From: Sinorhizobium sp. A49
Lineage (GTDB): Bacteria; Pseudomonadota; Alphaproteobacteria; Rhizobiales; Rhizobiaceae
Length of the DNA: 64,000 nt
Direction: 5' to 3'
Assembly: GCF_002002725.1 (NCBI RefSeq)
Contig: NZ_MUNW01000036.1
Coordinates: forward strand, 124,001-188,000
The notes beneath the pieces are model-generated. The model was not told the origin of the DNA. It ran no database searches and saw only the letters and a program-made list of their open reading frames with translations. Below, piece after piece: positions 26,832 through 36,849 of this stretch. The position numbers and the translations under genes were made by a program. How positions within the stretch are numbered: position 1 is the stretch's first letter; the number at the start of each line of letters is the position of its first letter.

Positions 26832-27770
26832 TTGGCTTTCACGCTGTCGCTCAACACCAATCCACTGGTCAACCGCTTTGCCGAACCCGACGACCTGATC
26901 GAGACGATCGGGCAACAGATCCGCATCGGCTACGTGCAACTGACGCACGAGTTCGTCAATCCCGGCTGGCCGGCGGCGACGATTTCCAAGACCATCCGCC
27001 AGTTCAAGGCAGCGCTTGGCCGAACCGGCGTGAAGGTCACCTCGGGCATGACCGGGCCCTATGGCAGGCTCAACCATTTCGGCCACCCGGACCCGGATGT
27101 GCGGCGCTACTATGTCGACTGGTTCAAGACGTTTGCCGACATCTCCGCAGAGCTCGGCGCATCCGGCATGGGCACGCAGTTCGCGATCTTCACGCTGAAG
27201 GATTATGACGACCCGGCCCGGCGCGAGGAAATGATGAAGATCGCCATCGACTGCTGGCGCGAGGTGGCGGAACACGGCAAGGCGGCCGGTCTTTCCTATG
27301 TGTTCTGGGAGCCGATGTCGGTCGGGCGCGAGTTCGGCCACACGATCGCCGAATGCCGCGCGCTCGACCGGCGGCTTGCCGATGCCGAGCTGCCGATCCC
27401 GATGAAGATGATGGTCGATATCGACCATGGCGACGTCACCTCCGACAACCCCGATGACATCGACCCCTATGCCTGGGCGGGTGCCTTTCCCGAGCGCTCG
27501 CCGATCATCCACATCAAGCAGTCGTCGATGAACAAGGGCGGGCACTGGCCATTTACCGCCGCCTACAACAAGGACGGTCGCATCACGCCGGAAAAGCTGA
27601 TCGACGCGGTGAAGGCCGGCGGCGGCACCGACAACGAGATCTGCCTGGAGCTTTCCTTCCGTGAGCGCGAGCCGACCGACCATAACGTCGTCGACATGAT
27701 CCGGGAGTCGGTGGAATTCTGGGAGCCCTACATCGACACCGGGTTCAACGGCGCGTCAAAATCACACTAA
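26832..27770 (+). CDS. eryC: Tetrulose 4-phosphate racemase, EryC family
   Basis: A 312-residue xylose-isomerase-like TIM barrel closely resembling Brucella and Rhizobium EryC, which interconverts L- and D-3-tetrulose 4-phosphate. Candidate metal ligands sit in VFWEPMSVGREFG, MMVDIDHGD and the IIHIKQSS blocks; the last also fits phosphate binding. The start is TTG at 26832 behind AGGAG. Older annotation as a dehydrogenase does not fit: no Rossmann loop is present. Last gene before the DeoR-type promoter region. Confidence 0.87.
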   Translation: MAFTLSLNTNPLVNRFAEPDDLIETIGQQIRIGYVQLTHEFVNPGWPAATISKTIRQFKAALGRTGVKVTSGMTGPYGRLNHFGHPDPDVRRYYVDWFKTFADISAELGASGMGTQFAIFTLKDYDDPARREEMMKIAIDCWREVAEHGKAAGLSYVFWEPMSVGREFGHTIAECRALDRRLADAELPIPMKMMVDIDHGDVTSDNPDDIDPYAWAGAFPERSPIIHIKQSSMNKGGHWPFTAAYNKDGRITPEKLIDAVKAGGGTDNEICLELSFREREPTDHNVVDMIRESVEFWEPYIDTGFNGASKSH

Positions 27771-27821
27771 AAAATCACAAAATATCACCATTGAGATTGA
27801 AATATCACATGTAAGTGTTAT
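27761..27821. promoter_or_regulatory. ATCAC operator cluster upstream of DeoR-type gene
   Basis: ATCAC occurs at 27761, 27774, 27784 and 27804, and the last copy forms an imperfect palindrome ATATCAC-ATGTAA-GTGTTAT ending at 27821. The first copy overlaps the end of eryC. Spacings of 10 and 20 bases place copies on the same helix face. Likely autoregulatory DeoR binding sites for the deoR-tpiA-rpiB unit; inferred from position and repetition. Confidence 0.5.
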
Positions 27822-27857
27822 CTTCTCACAAGAGATGACGCGCTTTCGCGGCATCGG

Positions 27858-28658
27858 ATGAGGCGGATGACGATGAAGCCGGAAGACAGGCGACAGGCGA
27901 TCATGGATGTTCTGATGGAGGCCGGAACGGCGTCCGTCGAGGATTTGTCGTTGCGTTTCGCCGTCAGCAAGATGACCGTGCATCGCGACCTCGACGATCT
28001 CGAACAGGCCGGCCTGTTGCGCAAGGTGCATGGCGGCGCCTCGATCCAGTCGAGCCCGCAGTTCGAAAGCGATTTCCGCTACCGCGAGAAGATTGCTGCC
28101 GCCGAGAAGAACCGGATCGCCGAATATGCCGCTGGTCTGATCGAGCCGGGGCAGAGCATTCTCATCGACGACAGTTCGACCGCGGGTGCGATCGCCGCCT
28201 GCATCAGGGACATCCGGCCGCTCACCGTCATCACCAACAATCTCGGCGTCATCGCCAGCCTCTCCGGCGCGCCGGGTATCAACGTCATCGCGCTCGGCGG
28301 CCAGTACAGCAAGAAGTTCAACGGCTTCTTCGGCATCGTTACCGAGGAAGCGCTGCGCTCGCTGCGCGTCGATATCGCCTTCCTCTCCAGTTCCGCGGTC
28401 GCGGGCGCGGCAGCCTTCCACCAGGACCAGGAGGTCGTGCAGGCCAAGCGGCTGATGGTGAAGTCGGCGGCGCGCAAATATCTCATGGTGGATCACGACA
28501 AGTTCGGGCGGTCCGCCCTGCATTTCCTGACCGGGCTCGACGCCTTCGACGCGGTGCTGACGGGTGCGGAGGTGGCGGACGAGCATGCCGCGGCGCTCCG
28601 CGAAGCCGGCATCCGCCTGGTCACGGTCGACACTCGAAAAGTATCGGAGACAGCATGA
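27858..28658 (+). CDS. DeoR/GlpR-family transcriptional regulator
   Basis: A 266-residue DeoR-type repressor: N-terminal winged helix with the ASVEDLSLRFAVSKMTVHRDL motif near residues 25-45 and a C-terminal sugar-phosphate sensor with DDSSTAG and the conserved ITNNLGVI block. In rhizobia and Brucella a DeoR gene stands before the tpiA2-rpiB pair of the erythritol locus, as here. Starts are possible at 27858, 27867 or 27873; the last has GAGG at good spacing. Stop overlaps the tpiA-type start by ATGA. Confidence 0.88.
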   Translation: MRRMTMKPEDRRQAIMDVLMEAGTASVEDLSLRFAVSKMTVHRDLDDLEQAGLLRKVHGGASIQSSPQFESDFRYREKIAAAEKNRIAEYAAGLIEPGQSILIDDSSTAGAIAACIRDIRPLTVITNNLGVIASLSGAPGINVIALGGQYSKKFNGFFGIVTEEALRSLRVDIAFLSSSAVAGAAAFHQDQEVVQAKRLMVKSAARKYLMVDHDKFGRSALHFLTGLDAFDAVLTGAEVADEHAAALREAGIRLVTVDTRKVSETA

Positions 28659-29422
28659 ACAAGCCGCAGCTCTGGGTGGGCACAAGCTGGAAGATGAACA
28701 AGACGCTGGCGGAAGCCATGGTCTTTGCCGATGGGCTGGCAGCCGCCGACGGCGCGCGAGACGAGCGCATCCAGCGTTTCGTCATTCCGCCTTTCACCGC
28801 CGTTCGCCAGGTCAAGGACCGGCTGGTCGAGACGAGCGTCAAGGTCGGCGCGCAGAACATGCACTGGGACGATGCCGGCGCCTGGACCGGCGAAGTTTCG
28901 CCAGTCATGCTGAAGGATTGCAACCTCGACGTTGTCGAGCTCGGCCACAGCGAACGGCGCGAGCATTTTGGCGAGACCGACCGGACCGTGGGCCTGAAGA
29001 CGGCAGCGGCCGTGCGTCACGGCCTGGTGCCGCTGATCTGCATCGGCGAGACGCTCACCGAGCGCGAGGCGGGCGAGGCGGATGCCGTCCTGAAACGGCA
29101 GGTGGAAGGTGCGCTGGCGCTTCTTGAAGGCGATGCCCGCAAGGCGACGATCCTGCTTGCTTACGAGCCGGTCTGGGCCATCGGCGTCAACGGCATTCCG
29201 GCGACATCAGCTTATGCCGACGAGCGCCACAAGCGGATTGCCGATGTAGCCGAAGCCGCTCTCGGCGTGCGCGTTCCCGTGCTTTACGGCGGCAGCGTCA
29301 ACACCGGCAATTGCGAAGAACTGATCGCCCAGCAGCATATCGACGGCCTGTTCATCGGCCGCTCCGCCTGGGACGCCAACGGCTATCTCGACATCCTGCA
29401 GCGTGTCTCGAAGGCGATCTGA
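28655..29422 (+). CDS. tpiA: Triosephosphate isomerase homologue, EryH/TpiA2-like
   Basis: TIM-barrel isomerase of 255 residues. Catalytic Lys in TSWKMNK, His in [10 protein letters not shown] and Glu in [11 protein letters not shown], with the phosphate loop YGGSVNTGN, are all intact. In Brucella the paralogue in this position (EryH) converts D-3-tetrulose 4-phosphate on the way to D-erythrose 4-phosphate. Replacement of the housekeeping NGLRAS block by TSWKMN and location in the ery locus support the tetrulose-phosphate role over general glycolysis. Confidence 0.88.
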   Translation: MNKPQLWVGTSWKMNKTLAEAMVFADGLAAADGARDERIQRFVIPPFTAVRQVKDRLVETSVKVGAQNMHWDDAGAWTGEVSPVMLKDCNLDVVELGHSERREHFGETDRTVGLKTAAAVRHGLVPLICIGETLTEREAGEADAVLKRQVEGALALLEGDARKATILLAYEPVWAIGVNGIPATSAYADERHKRIADVAEAALGVRVPVLYGGSVNTGNCEELIAQQHIDGLFIGRSAWDANGYLDILQRVSKAI

Positions 29423-29465
29423 GCCCTCGCACGTCGCAGACCAACAAGAACGGAAAGGAACGACC

Positions 29466-29903
29466 ATGAAGATCGCAATCGGAGCAGACAGCGCCGGCAA
29501 GCCCTTGCTCGACGTCATCGCCGCTCACCTGAAGAGCAAGGCCGACCTCGAAGTCAGCGACCTCAGCCAGTCCGGTTTTTACGCCGACCTGTCGCAGAAG
29601 CTGGCGCAGACCATCGTCGACGGCGAGAACGAACGCGGCATCCTGTTCTGCGGCACCGGCATCGGCGTCTGCATCTCGGCCAACAAGGTGCCGGGCATCC
29701 GCGCCGCGCTGACTCATGACACTTATTCGGCCGAGCGGGCGGCGAAGTCGAACAATGCCCAGATCATCACCATGGGCGCGCGCGTCATCGGGCCGGAGCT
29801 GGCGAAGTCGATCGTCGACGCCTGGCTTGCCTCCGAGTTCGACCCGAACGGCTCGTCGGCCGGCAATGTCGACGCGATCGATCGTCTCGACGCGGCGAAG
29901 TAA
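29466..29903 (+). CDS. rpiB: Ribose-5-phosphate isomerase B family, EryI-like
   Basis: RpiB/LacAB-family isomerase of 145 residues with the catalytic Cys block [15 protein letters not shown] and [16 protein letters not shown]. In the Brucella erythritol pathway this protein (EryI) makes D-erythrose 4-phosphate. GAAAGGAACGACC precedes the ATG. Last gene of the polyol locus, followed by a repeat and a strong terminator. Confidence 0.9.
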   Translation: MKIAIGADSAGKPLLDVIAAHLKSKADLEVSDLSQSGFYADLSQKLAQTIVDGENERGILFCGTGIGVCISANKVPGIRAALTHDTYSAERAAKSNNAQIITMGARVIGPELAKSIVDAWLASEFDPNGSSAGNVDAIDRLDAAK

Positions 29904-29908
29904 TTCAA

Positions 29909-30018
29909 TCGACGAAGAGAGCGTTTCCGGCTTAAACCGGGCCGCAGAGGCGCTCTGTCTCTTTGCTTCACGCATTTCCTGGCGGAAAACCGCTTCGCAC
30001 TTTTCCTGGAAATGCTCC
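29909..30018. repeat. Rhizobial intergenic repeat with AAAACCGCTTCGCAC core, copy 1
   Basis: The segment GGCGGAAAACCGCTTCGCAC followed by TTTTCCTGGAAATGCTC recurs with few changes at 60130-60224, and both copies carry a GCAGAGGCGCTCT/GCAGAAACGCTCT segment upstream. A common type of dispersed repeat in Rhizobiaceae. Confidence 0.65.
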
Positions 30019-30061
30019 GATACCGCGATGCACGTTGATCCTCCCTCGCGCATCGCGGCGA

Positions 30062-30088
30062 ACGCCCGGCAGAGATGCCGGGCGTTTT
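30062..30088 (+). terminator. Intrinsic terminator after the polyol locus
   Basis: A perfect 9-base stem CGCCCGGCA/TGCCGGGCG with a GAGA loop, followed by TTTT. Located 160 bases past the rpiB stop. Confidence 0.75.
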
Positions 30089-30192
30089 CATGTTCAGCCA
30101 ATGCCGGGAGATCTGGCACTGCCCGCTTGACGAAGCTTCTGCAAATATTTGAATATTCTTGCATATCGTCCCGCCAGCGAGGTCTGCGCCCC

Positions 30193-31470
30193 ATGTCCGA
30201 CGCCACCACGACACCGCCCCTTGCCGTAAGCCACCGCCTAGCACGCATGAGCGGCCGCGACACGCATGAGCATCATCGCACCGCAACGACACTCGAGCTT
30301 CTGTTCGACCTGACCTTCGTCATCGCGTTCAGCCTTGCGGCATCGCAGCTCGCGCATCTGATGGCCGAAGGGCATTTCGGGGCGGGGCTGATCGGCTTTA
30401 CGCTGGCGATCTTTGCCATCTGCTGGGCCTGGATCAATTTCACCTGGTTCGCTTCCGCCTATGACACCGACGACTGGGTGTTCCGCTGCGTGACCATGGT
30501 GCAGATGGTCGGCGTGCTGATCCTGGCGATCGGCCTTCCCGCCATGTTCCACTCGATCGACGTGGGCGGGCATCTCGACAATGGCGTGATGGTGCTCGGC
30601 TATGTCGTCATGCGCGTGGCGATGATCTTCCAGTGGCTGCGCGCCACCCGCCAGGATCCGGTCCGGCGCGATGCATGCATGACCTATGTGATCGCCATCG
30701 GCATTGCCCAACTCGGCTGGATCGTGCTGATCTTTTTCGACTTCTCGCTCACCGTGTCCATCGCCATGGCCGTGGTGCTGACGGCGATCGAGATGCTCGG
30801 GCCCTATATCGCCGAGACGCGGCATGGCGGCACGCCCTGGCATGCACACCACATCGCCGAACGCTACGGTCTTCTGGCGATCATCGCGCTCGGCGAAGGT
30901 GTGGTCGGCACCGTCGCCTCGATCACCGCTGTCGTCGACGGGGAGGGCTGGAACCTCGACGTGGCGCTCGTCTGCCTTGCCGGCACCGGGCTCACCTTCG
31001 GCATGTGGTGGATCTATTTCCTGTTGCCGAGCGCCGAGGTCCTGCATGCGCACCGCAGGCGTTCCTTCGTCTGGGGCTACGGGCACATCTTCATCTTTGC
31101 CGCCATCGTTGCCACTGGCGCGGGTCTGCATGTGGCTGCCTATTACATCGAACACAAGGCGCATATCAGCTCACTGGCAACCGTTCTGACCGTGGTCATC
31201 CCGGTCGGGGCCTACATCGGCCTGGTCTACGGCATGTATGCCTATCTGCTGCGGCAGGCGGAGCCGCTGCATGCGTGGCTGCTGGCCGGAACGGTGCTTG
31301 TGCTAGCGGCGTCGATCGTAGCGGCGATGGCGGGCGTCGATATGGCGATCTGCCTGATCATCGTGATGTTCGCGCCTTTCGTGACCGTCGTCGGCTTCGA
31401 GGCAGCCGGCCATCGCCACCGGATGGCGGCGCTGGAACGTTGCCTTGCCGAGGCCGGGCCGGCGCATTGA
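30193..31470 (+). CDS. Low temperature requirement A (LtrA) family membrane protein
   Basis: A 425-residue integral membrane protein with 10-12 hydrophobic helices. The family marker TTLELLFDLTFVIAFSLAASQLA lies near residues 34-56, followed by WAWINFTWFASAYDTDD and HIAERYGLLAIIALGEGVVG. LtrA proteins are widespread but their transport or sensing function is unknown. No start-proximal signal peptide. Stands alone between the polyol locus and ribH; no regulatory partner seen. Confidence 0.88.
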   Translation: MSDATTTPPLAVSHRLARMSGRDTHEHHRTATTLELLFDLTFVIAFSLAASQLAHLMAEGHFGAGLIGFTLAIFAICWAWINFTWFASAYDTDDWVFRCVTMVQMVGVLILAIGLPAMFHSIDVGGHLDNGVMVLGYVVMRVAMIFQWLRATRQDPVRRDACMTYVIAIGIAQLGWIVLIFFDFSLTVSIAMAVVLTAIEMLGPYIAETRHGGTPWHAHHIAERYGLLAIIALGEGVVGTVASITAVVDGEGWNLDVALVCLAGTGLTFGMWWIYFLLPSAEVLHAHRRRSFVWGYGHIFIFAAIVATGAGLHVAAYYIEHKAHISSLATVLTVVIPVGAYIGLVYGMYAYLLRQAEPLHAWLLAGTVLVLAASIVAAMAGVDMAICLIIVMFAPFVTVVGFEAAGHRHRMAALERCLAEAGPAH

Positions 31471-31851
31471 GTGCCGGGAATTGCCGAGTCGAAACAGGAG
31501 TTTGGCGGCTGGTGCTGACGGGTCGATTCAGGTGGTTCAAGAGTTGATTCAGGAAGGGGCTGTGCGCCGTTGCGCCGATTTTTCCTTCACCCGTTTTGTC
31601 TGGAGCTGCCCCTCACCCTAGCCCTCTCCCCGCAGGCGGGGAGAGGGGACGGTCGAGTTTGTTGCCAGCGCCCTCCTTCAGCCATGGCCAACGGCGGGAA
31701 GCAAAGTGTGGTGAAAGCTGGCACTTTCCGGTTGATGTTCTTGGAGGTGAGCGTGCCGCATGTGTCCTTCTCCCCGCAGGCGGGGAGAAGGTGGCCGGCA
31801 GGCCGGATGAGGGGCTGCCGTGGACTATGCGGCCGAGGAGCCGCTGTCAGA
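31471..31851. other. 381-base intergenic region carrying a paired repeat
   Basis: Between convergent ltrA-type and ribH genes. Apart from the repeat pair at 31608-31816 I see no gene or RNA. The repeat hairpins could terminate transcription from either side. Confidence 0.5.
31608..31816. repeat. Paired palindromic intergenic repeat, copy 3
   Basis: Arm 31608-31650 is of the CCCCTCACCCTAGCCC type, arm 31766-31816 of the GCCGGCAGGCCGGATGAGGGG type. Each includes a CCCCGCAGGCGGGG hairpin, and they face each other. Confidence 0.75.
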
Positions 31852-32562
<711 letters not shown>

Positions 32563-32570
32563 CAGGGCCG

Positions 32571-32598
32571 ACTATATAGATCGGCCACGCGTGGTCAA
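32571..32598 (-). promoter_or_regulatory. Promoter of the FMN riboswitch-ribH transcript
   Basis: On the minus strand TTGACC (32598-32593) and TATAGT (32576-32571) are separated by 16 bases, a good sigma-70 type match. Transcription would begin about 7 bases later, right at the 5' edge of the RFN element. Confidence 0.7.
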
Positions 32599-32703
32599 AC
32601 GCGTGGCGCGACGAAAATCCTGGAAATTACGACAGATTTTTCCACGGTCTGCCGCTGCCGGGCGAAATGATTCCGGCAGCGCGGTGCCTTCTCAGGTCCG
32701 ACG

Positions 32704-33765
32704 TTACTCTCGGATGACCAGCAGATCCTTGGCAGCGAAACGCAGCGTGACGTTGTCGCCGAACGTTGGGGGCGTCAGGCCGGGATCGTTGAACATGTCG
32801 AAAGAGATGACATCGCCGCCGATGCGCAGCTTGGTGCGGATGACCGAGCCGAGGAAGCTGGTCGAAACCACCTCTCCGGTCAGCGCCGTATCGCCCTTGG
32901 CGCTGTCGGCGATCGAGCCTGCCTCCGGGCGCAGCGCGAGCGAAATGTTGTCGCCGCCCTTCATGCCGGAAATCTGCTCCTTCAGCGAGACCTGCTGGTT
33001 GCCGATGGTGACGGCGCCGGAGGCAGGGTCTGCGACCTTGGCTTCGATGATGTTGAGCGTGCCGACGAAGGAGGCGACGAAGCGGGTGGCAGGCGTGTTG
33101 TAGATCTCGAACGGCGTGCCGATCTGGTCGGCACGGCCGCCATTCATCACGACGATGCGATCCGAGATCGACAGCGCCTCTTCCTGGTCATGGGTGACGA
33201 AGACGGTGGTGATGCCGAGCTGCTGCTGGATCTGGCGGATTTCCTCGCGCAGCGACACGCGGATCTTGGCGTCGAGCGCCGAGAGCGGCTCGTCGAGCAA
33301 CAGCACCTGCGGCTTGACGGCGAGCGCGCGCGCCAGCGCAACGCGCTGCTGCTGGCCGCCGGACAGCTGGTAGGGGAAACGGTCGGCCAGGTGCTCGAGC
33401 TTGATCAGGCTCAGCATCTGCTTAACGCGCGTATCGGTCTCCGCCTTCGGCGCGCCGGCGACCTTCAGGCCGAAGGCGACGTTGTCGTGCACATTCATGT
33501 TGGGAAACAGCGCATAGGCCTGGAACACCATGCCGATGTTGCGCTGGTTCGGCTTCAGCGTGCCCTGGTCCTTGCCATCGATGACAATGGATCCGCTGGA
33601 TGGCGTTTCGAAGCCGGCGATCATGCGCAGCACGGTCGTCTTGCCGCAGCCCGAGGGCCCAAGGAACGAGACGAACTCGCCCTTCTCGATTGCCATGTCG
33701 AAGCCATGCACGACTTGCACGGGGCCGAAGGATTTCTGGATGTTGGTCAGTGTCAGGAAACTCAT
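32704..33765 (-). CDS. ABC transporter ATPase (polyamine/2-aminoethylphosphonate/iron type)
   Basis: A 353-residue importer ATPase with canonical Walker A GPSGCGKTT, Q-loop MVFQAYALFPN, signature LSGGQQQR, Walker B LLLLDEP and switch THDQEEA, plus a TOBE domain. Last gene of the minus-strand operon binding protein - permease - permease - ATPase, 12 bases after the second permease. The substrate is not fixed by the ATPase. Confidence 0.93.
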   Translation of the reverse strand: MSFLTLTNIQKSFGPVQVVHGFDMAIEKGEFVSFLGPSGCGKTTVLRMIAGFETPSSGSIVIDGKDQGTLKPNQRNIGMVFQAYALFPNMNVHDNVAFGLKVAGAPKAETDTRVKQMLSLIKLEHLADRFPYQLSGGQQQRVALARALAVKPQVLLLDEPLSALDAKIRVSLREEIRQIQQQLGITTVFVTHDQEEALSISDRIVVMNGGRADQIGTPFEIYNTPATRFVASFVGTLNIIEAKVADPASGAVTIGNQQVSLKEQISGMKGGDNISLALRPEAGSIADSAKGDTALTGEVVSTSFLGSVIRTKLRIGGDVISFDMFNDPGLTPPTFGDNVTLRFAAKDLLVIRE

Positions 33766-33777
33766 ATGGACCGATCC

Positions 33778-34560
33778 TCAGGCCTTGGGAGGCGCGATTT
33801 TTTGAAAGCGCGAGACGAGCTGGATGAGGCCGAGGCAGCCCCAGGTGATGCCGAACGCGATAACGGCGAGGGCGGCTGGCTCATAGGCGCGGTTGGCGCC
33901 CAGAAGCTGCATATACGGACCGAAGGCCGGCCTGTTCAAAAGCGCTGCCATGGTGAACTCGCCGATAACGATGGCGAAGGTCAGGAAGGCGCCGGAGAGT
34001 ACCGCGACCAGAACATTCGGCAGGATGATCCGCCCCAGAATGGTCGCCCATCCCGCGCCGAGGCTTTGAGCGGCTTCGGTCAGGGTGGCGATGTCGATCG
34101 TCCGCAGACCCGTGTCCACCGCCCGGTACATATAGGGAAGCGCAAGAATGGCGTAGCCGAACATCAGGAGCACATTGGTGCCGGCGATCGATCCGGTGAG
34201 CGGCAGCCAGCTCGAGGTGTTGTAGAGACGGATATAGCCGAAGACGATGACGATTGCCGGAATGACGAGCGGCAGCAGCGTGATGAACTCGATGTAGGGC
34301 CGCAAGCCAGGTAGCTTCAGGCGAACCCAGTAGGCCGTCGGCACCACAAGCAGCACGCCGAAGGCGATGGTGAACAGTGCCTGCATGATGGAATAGGTGA
34401 AGGTCTCCTGGAAGCGCGGATCGCTGAAGACCTTTGCATAGGCGTCGAACGAATACTCGCCGCGGCGCATCTTCAGCGAGAAGTTCGTCATGCCGATGAG
34501 CGGCAGGGTGAAATAGAGGAGGCCGAAAATCAGGGCCCCCCAGGCCCATATCTTCTTCAT
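33778..34560 (-). CDS. ABC transporter permease 2
   Basis: Inner-membrane permease of 260 residues with about six helices; EAA loop EAAQSLGAGWATILGRIILP near residue 162. The start ATG at 34560 overlaps the preceding permease stop by ATGA. The open frame continues upstream to 35136, but that part is antisense shadow over the first permease. PhnV/PotC-like. Confidence 0.9.
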   Translation of the reverse strand: MKKIWAWGALIFGLLYFTLPLIGMTNFSLKMRRGEYSFDAYAKVFSDPRFQETFTYSIMQALFTIAFGVLLVVPTAYWVRLKLPGLRPYIEFITLLPLVIPAIVIVFGYIRLYNTSSWLPLTGSIAGTNVLLMFGYAILALPYMYRAVDTGLRTIDIATLTEAAQSLGAGWATILGRIILPNVLVAVLSGAFLTFAIVIGEFTMAALLNRPAFGPYMQLLGANRAYEPAALAVIAFGITWGCLGLIQLVSRFQKIAPPKA

Positions 34561-35438
34561 TTCAGCCACCTCTCGCTGCGGGCGCGAAGCCAGATGTAGA
34601 TCGCGTTGGCGATGCCCGTGACGACGATCATGCCGAAGGCAAGCGCGTAGCCGAGGTGCGGGTTGCCGAGAACGTCGCCGCGGATCTGGGCGAAGAGCAG
34701 GATGGGGACGATCGAGAGCGACGAGCCGGTGAGTGCGATTGCGGTCGCGACGGCTCCGAAGGCGTTTGCGAAGAGGAGCGCGAGGGTGCCGAGAAGCGAG
34801 GGCAGCAGGATCGGGAAAGCGACCATGCGCCAGTACTGCAAGCCCGTGGCACCGAGAATTTCGGCGGCCTCGCGCCACTCGCGCTTCAATCCGTCGAGAG
34901 CCGGGGTGATGATGAGGATCATCAGCGGAATCTGGAAGAACAGATAGGTGACGGTGAGCCCCCAGAACGACAGGAGGTTGAAGCCGAGCAGTCTGAGGTC
35001 GAGACCGAAGTTCGAGCGCAGGAAGACGGTGAGGATGCCAACGGGACCGAGCGTCGCCAGAAACGCGAAGGCGAGCGGCACGCCGGCGAAGTTCGAGGCG
35101 ACGCCGGAAAAGGTCAAAAGCGGTCCGCGGATCCATTTCGGCAACCCGCCGAAGACGACGGCAGACGCAATAGCAAAGCCGATCAGGCAGCCGAGAAGCG
35201 CCGAGGCAATGCTGATCTTGATGGAGATCCAGTAGGCCGACAGGATCGACGGCGTGAACAGACCGATGACGTTGTCGAACGTAAAGCTGCCATCAGGCGT
35301 CTGGAAGGCGCCGACCACGATCTTCATCGTTGGCAGAATCAGAAAAAGGAACACGAACGCTGCAAAGGGCAGGACGCCGAGCCAGTGAAGCGGAAGACGG
35401 CGCGCAGGTGGCCTGGCGCCGGTGTGAGCAGATGACAT
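34557..35438 (-). CDS. ABC transporter permease 1
   Basis: Inner-membrane permease of 293 residues with about six helices: first helix LPFAAFVFLFLILPTM, EAA loop EAAEILGATGLQYWRMVAFP. PhnU/PotB-like. It starts 114 bases after the binding-protein stop. Confidence 0.9.
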   Translation of the reverse strand: MSSAHTGARPPARRLPLHWLGVLPFAAFVFLFLILPTMKIVVGAFQTPDGSFTFDNVIGLFTPSILSAYWISIKISIASALLGCLIGFAIASAVVFGGLPKWIRGPLLTFSGVASNFAGVPLAFAFLATLGPVGILTVFLRSNFGLDLRLLGFNLLSFWGLTVTYLFFQIPLMILIITPALDGLKREWREAAEILGATGLQYWRMVAFPILLPSLLGTLALLFANAFGAVATAIALTGSSLSIVPILLFAQIRGDVLGNPHLGYALAFGMIVVTGIANAIYIWLRARSERWLK

Positions 35439-35552
35439 TCCGTTCGCCCCGAGATGCCGCGCTACGGACGCGGTCGTTCATTGAATTTCTTATGGTTATA
35501 GCATCTGCCCCGGCCGGAAAACCGGCCGGGGCAGGATCGAGTGTGGAAACGC

Positions 35553-36659
35553 TTACTGAACGTTGGCGCCGACCACGGAATCCCAGGCGCCGGTGACCGC
35601 TGCCTTGTTGGCATCGACTTCTTCGAGCGTCGGGAAGTAGGCCTTCTCGTAGGCAGCTGCCGGCGGCAGGGCGTCGATCAGTTCCTGCGGAACCTTGCCG
35701 GCCTTGACCATGGCGTTGAAGCGGGTCGGGTGGCAGAAGCCCTTCAGCCAGCCGAGCTGACCTTCGTCGGAATAGAGGTGCTCCATCCACAGCTTCGCTG
35801 CATTCGGGTGCGGCGCATAGGCCGAGATGCCCTGAACGTAGACGCCGGCGAGAACGCCGCTTGCAGGAACGACGACTTCGGTCGGCGGGTTGCCGTTCAG
35901 CGTCTTTGCCCAACCGAGAGCGTTGTAGTCCCAGGCGACGATGATCGGGGTCGAGCCCTGGGCCAGCGTGCCGGACTTGCCGATAACCGGAACGAAGTTG
36001 CCGGCCTTGTTCAACTCGGCGAAGTAGCCGAGACCGGCTTCGCCGGCTTCCTTGCCGGACTTTGCACCCTTGGCGAGGCCAGCGGCGAGAACGCCGAGGA
36101 TCGCCTGGTTGGAGGCGCGCGGGTCACCGGCGAGTGCCACCTGGCCGGCATATTCCGGCTTCAGCAGATCAGCCCAGTCCTTCGGCGCGTTGGCGACGAG
36201 GTCCTTGTTCACGATGAAGGACATCACGCCGTAATAGTCGCCGTACCAGTAGCCTTCGGCATCCTTGACGCTATCTGGAATTTCGTCCCAGGTGGAGACC
36301 TTGTAGGGTTGCAGCAGGCCTTCGGCCTTCATCTGCGGACCGAAGGCGAGACCGACGTCGACAACGTCAGGCGCCTGCGGGCCCTTGTTGTCCTTGTTGG
36401 CCTTGACGGCTTCGACTTCGTCGGCCGAGCCGGCGTCCGGGTTCAGTTCGTTGACCTGGATTTCCGGATACTTGGCCTTGAAGGCAGCGATGACGTCGCC
36501 ATAGCCGCACCAGTCGTGTGGCAGGGCGACGGTGGTCAGCATGCCTTCCTTCTTGGCGGCTTCGATAAGCTCTGCGCTCGGCTCGGCAGCGGCAATGGCC
36601 GTCGTTGCCAAGAGAATGGCGGTGGAAAGTGAGAGCAGGCGTTGAGTCGTTGAAATCAC
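35553..36659 (-). CDS. ABC transporter periplasmic binding protein
   Basis: A 368-residue family 1 binding protein with a clear Sec signal (hydrophobic LLSLSTAILLATTAIAAA, cleavage near AAA-EP). The mature start AELIEAAKKEGMLTTVALPHDW and the block PDVVDVGLAFGPQ fit the ferric/polyamine/2-aminoethylphosphonate group (AfuA/PotD/PhnS). First gene of its operon. A TGTGACAG half-site lies 70 bases upstream, shared with the RpiR region. Confidence 0.9.
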   Translation of the reverse strand: MISTTQRLLSLSTAILLATTAIAAAEPSAELIEAAKKEGMLTTVALPHDWCGYGDVIAAFKAKYPEIQVNELNPDAGSADEVEAVKANKDNKGPQAPDVVDVGLAFGPQMKAEGLLQPYKVSTWDEIPDSVKDAEGYWYGDYYGVMSFIVNKDLVANAPKDWADLLKPEYAGQVALAGDPRASNQAILGVLAAGLAKGAKSGKEAGEAGLGYFAELNKAGNFVPVIGKSGTLAQGSTPIIVAWDYNALGWAKTLNGNPPTEVVVPASGVLAGVYVQGISAYAPHPNAAKLWMEHLYSDEGQLGWLKGFCHPTRFNAMVKAGKVPQELIDALPPAAAYEKAYFPTLEEVDANKAAVTGAWDSVVGANVQ

Positions 36660-36728
36660 TGGCGTTCTCCTTGTTATGGGTTTTCAGTCAATTTCGGCGA
36701 TGCTGTTAAAGAGATGCTATGAAACTTG

Positions 36729-36745
36729 TGTGACAGCGATCTGTC
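36729..36745. promoter_or_regulatory. TGTGACAG site before the binding-protein operon
   Basis: TGTGACAG (36729-36736), then after CGAT the partial inverse CTGTC. The same 8-base half-site forms a perfect inverted repeat at 37761-37787. Probable RpiR operator. Confidence 0.45.
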
Positions 36746-36849
36746 TGTTCGCGCCGCGCATGTCGTTGGAAGAACAAATCTTTTTCCGACACGGCGCCAT
36801 CACTGAAACACATGTGCATAAAACTTCGTGAACGTTCCGGTTGTCCCTC

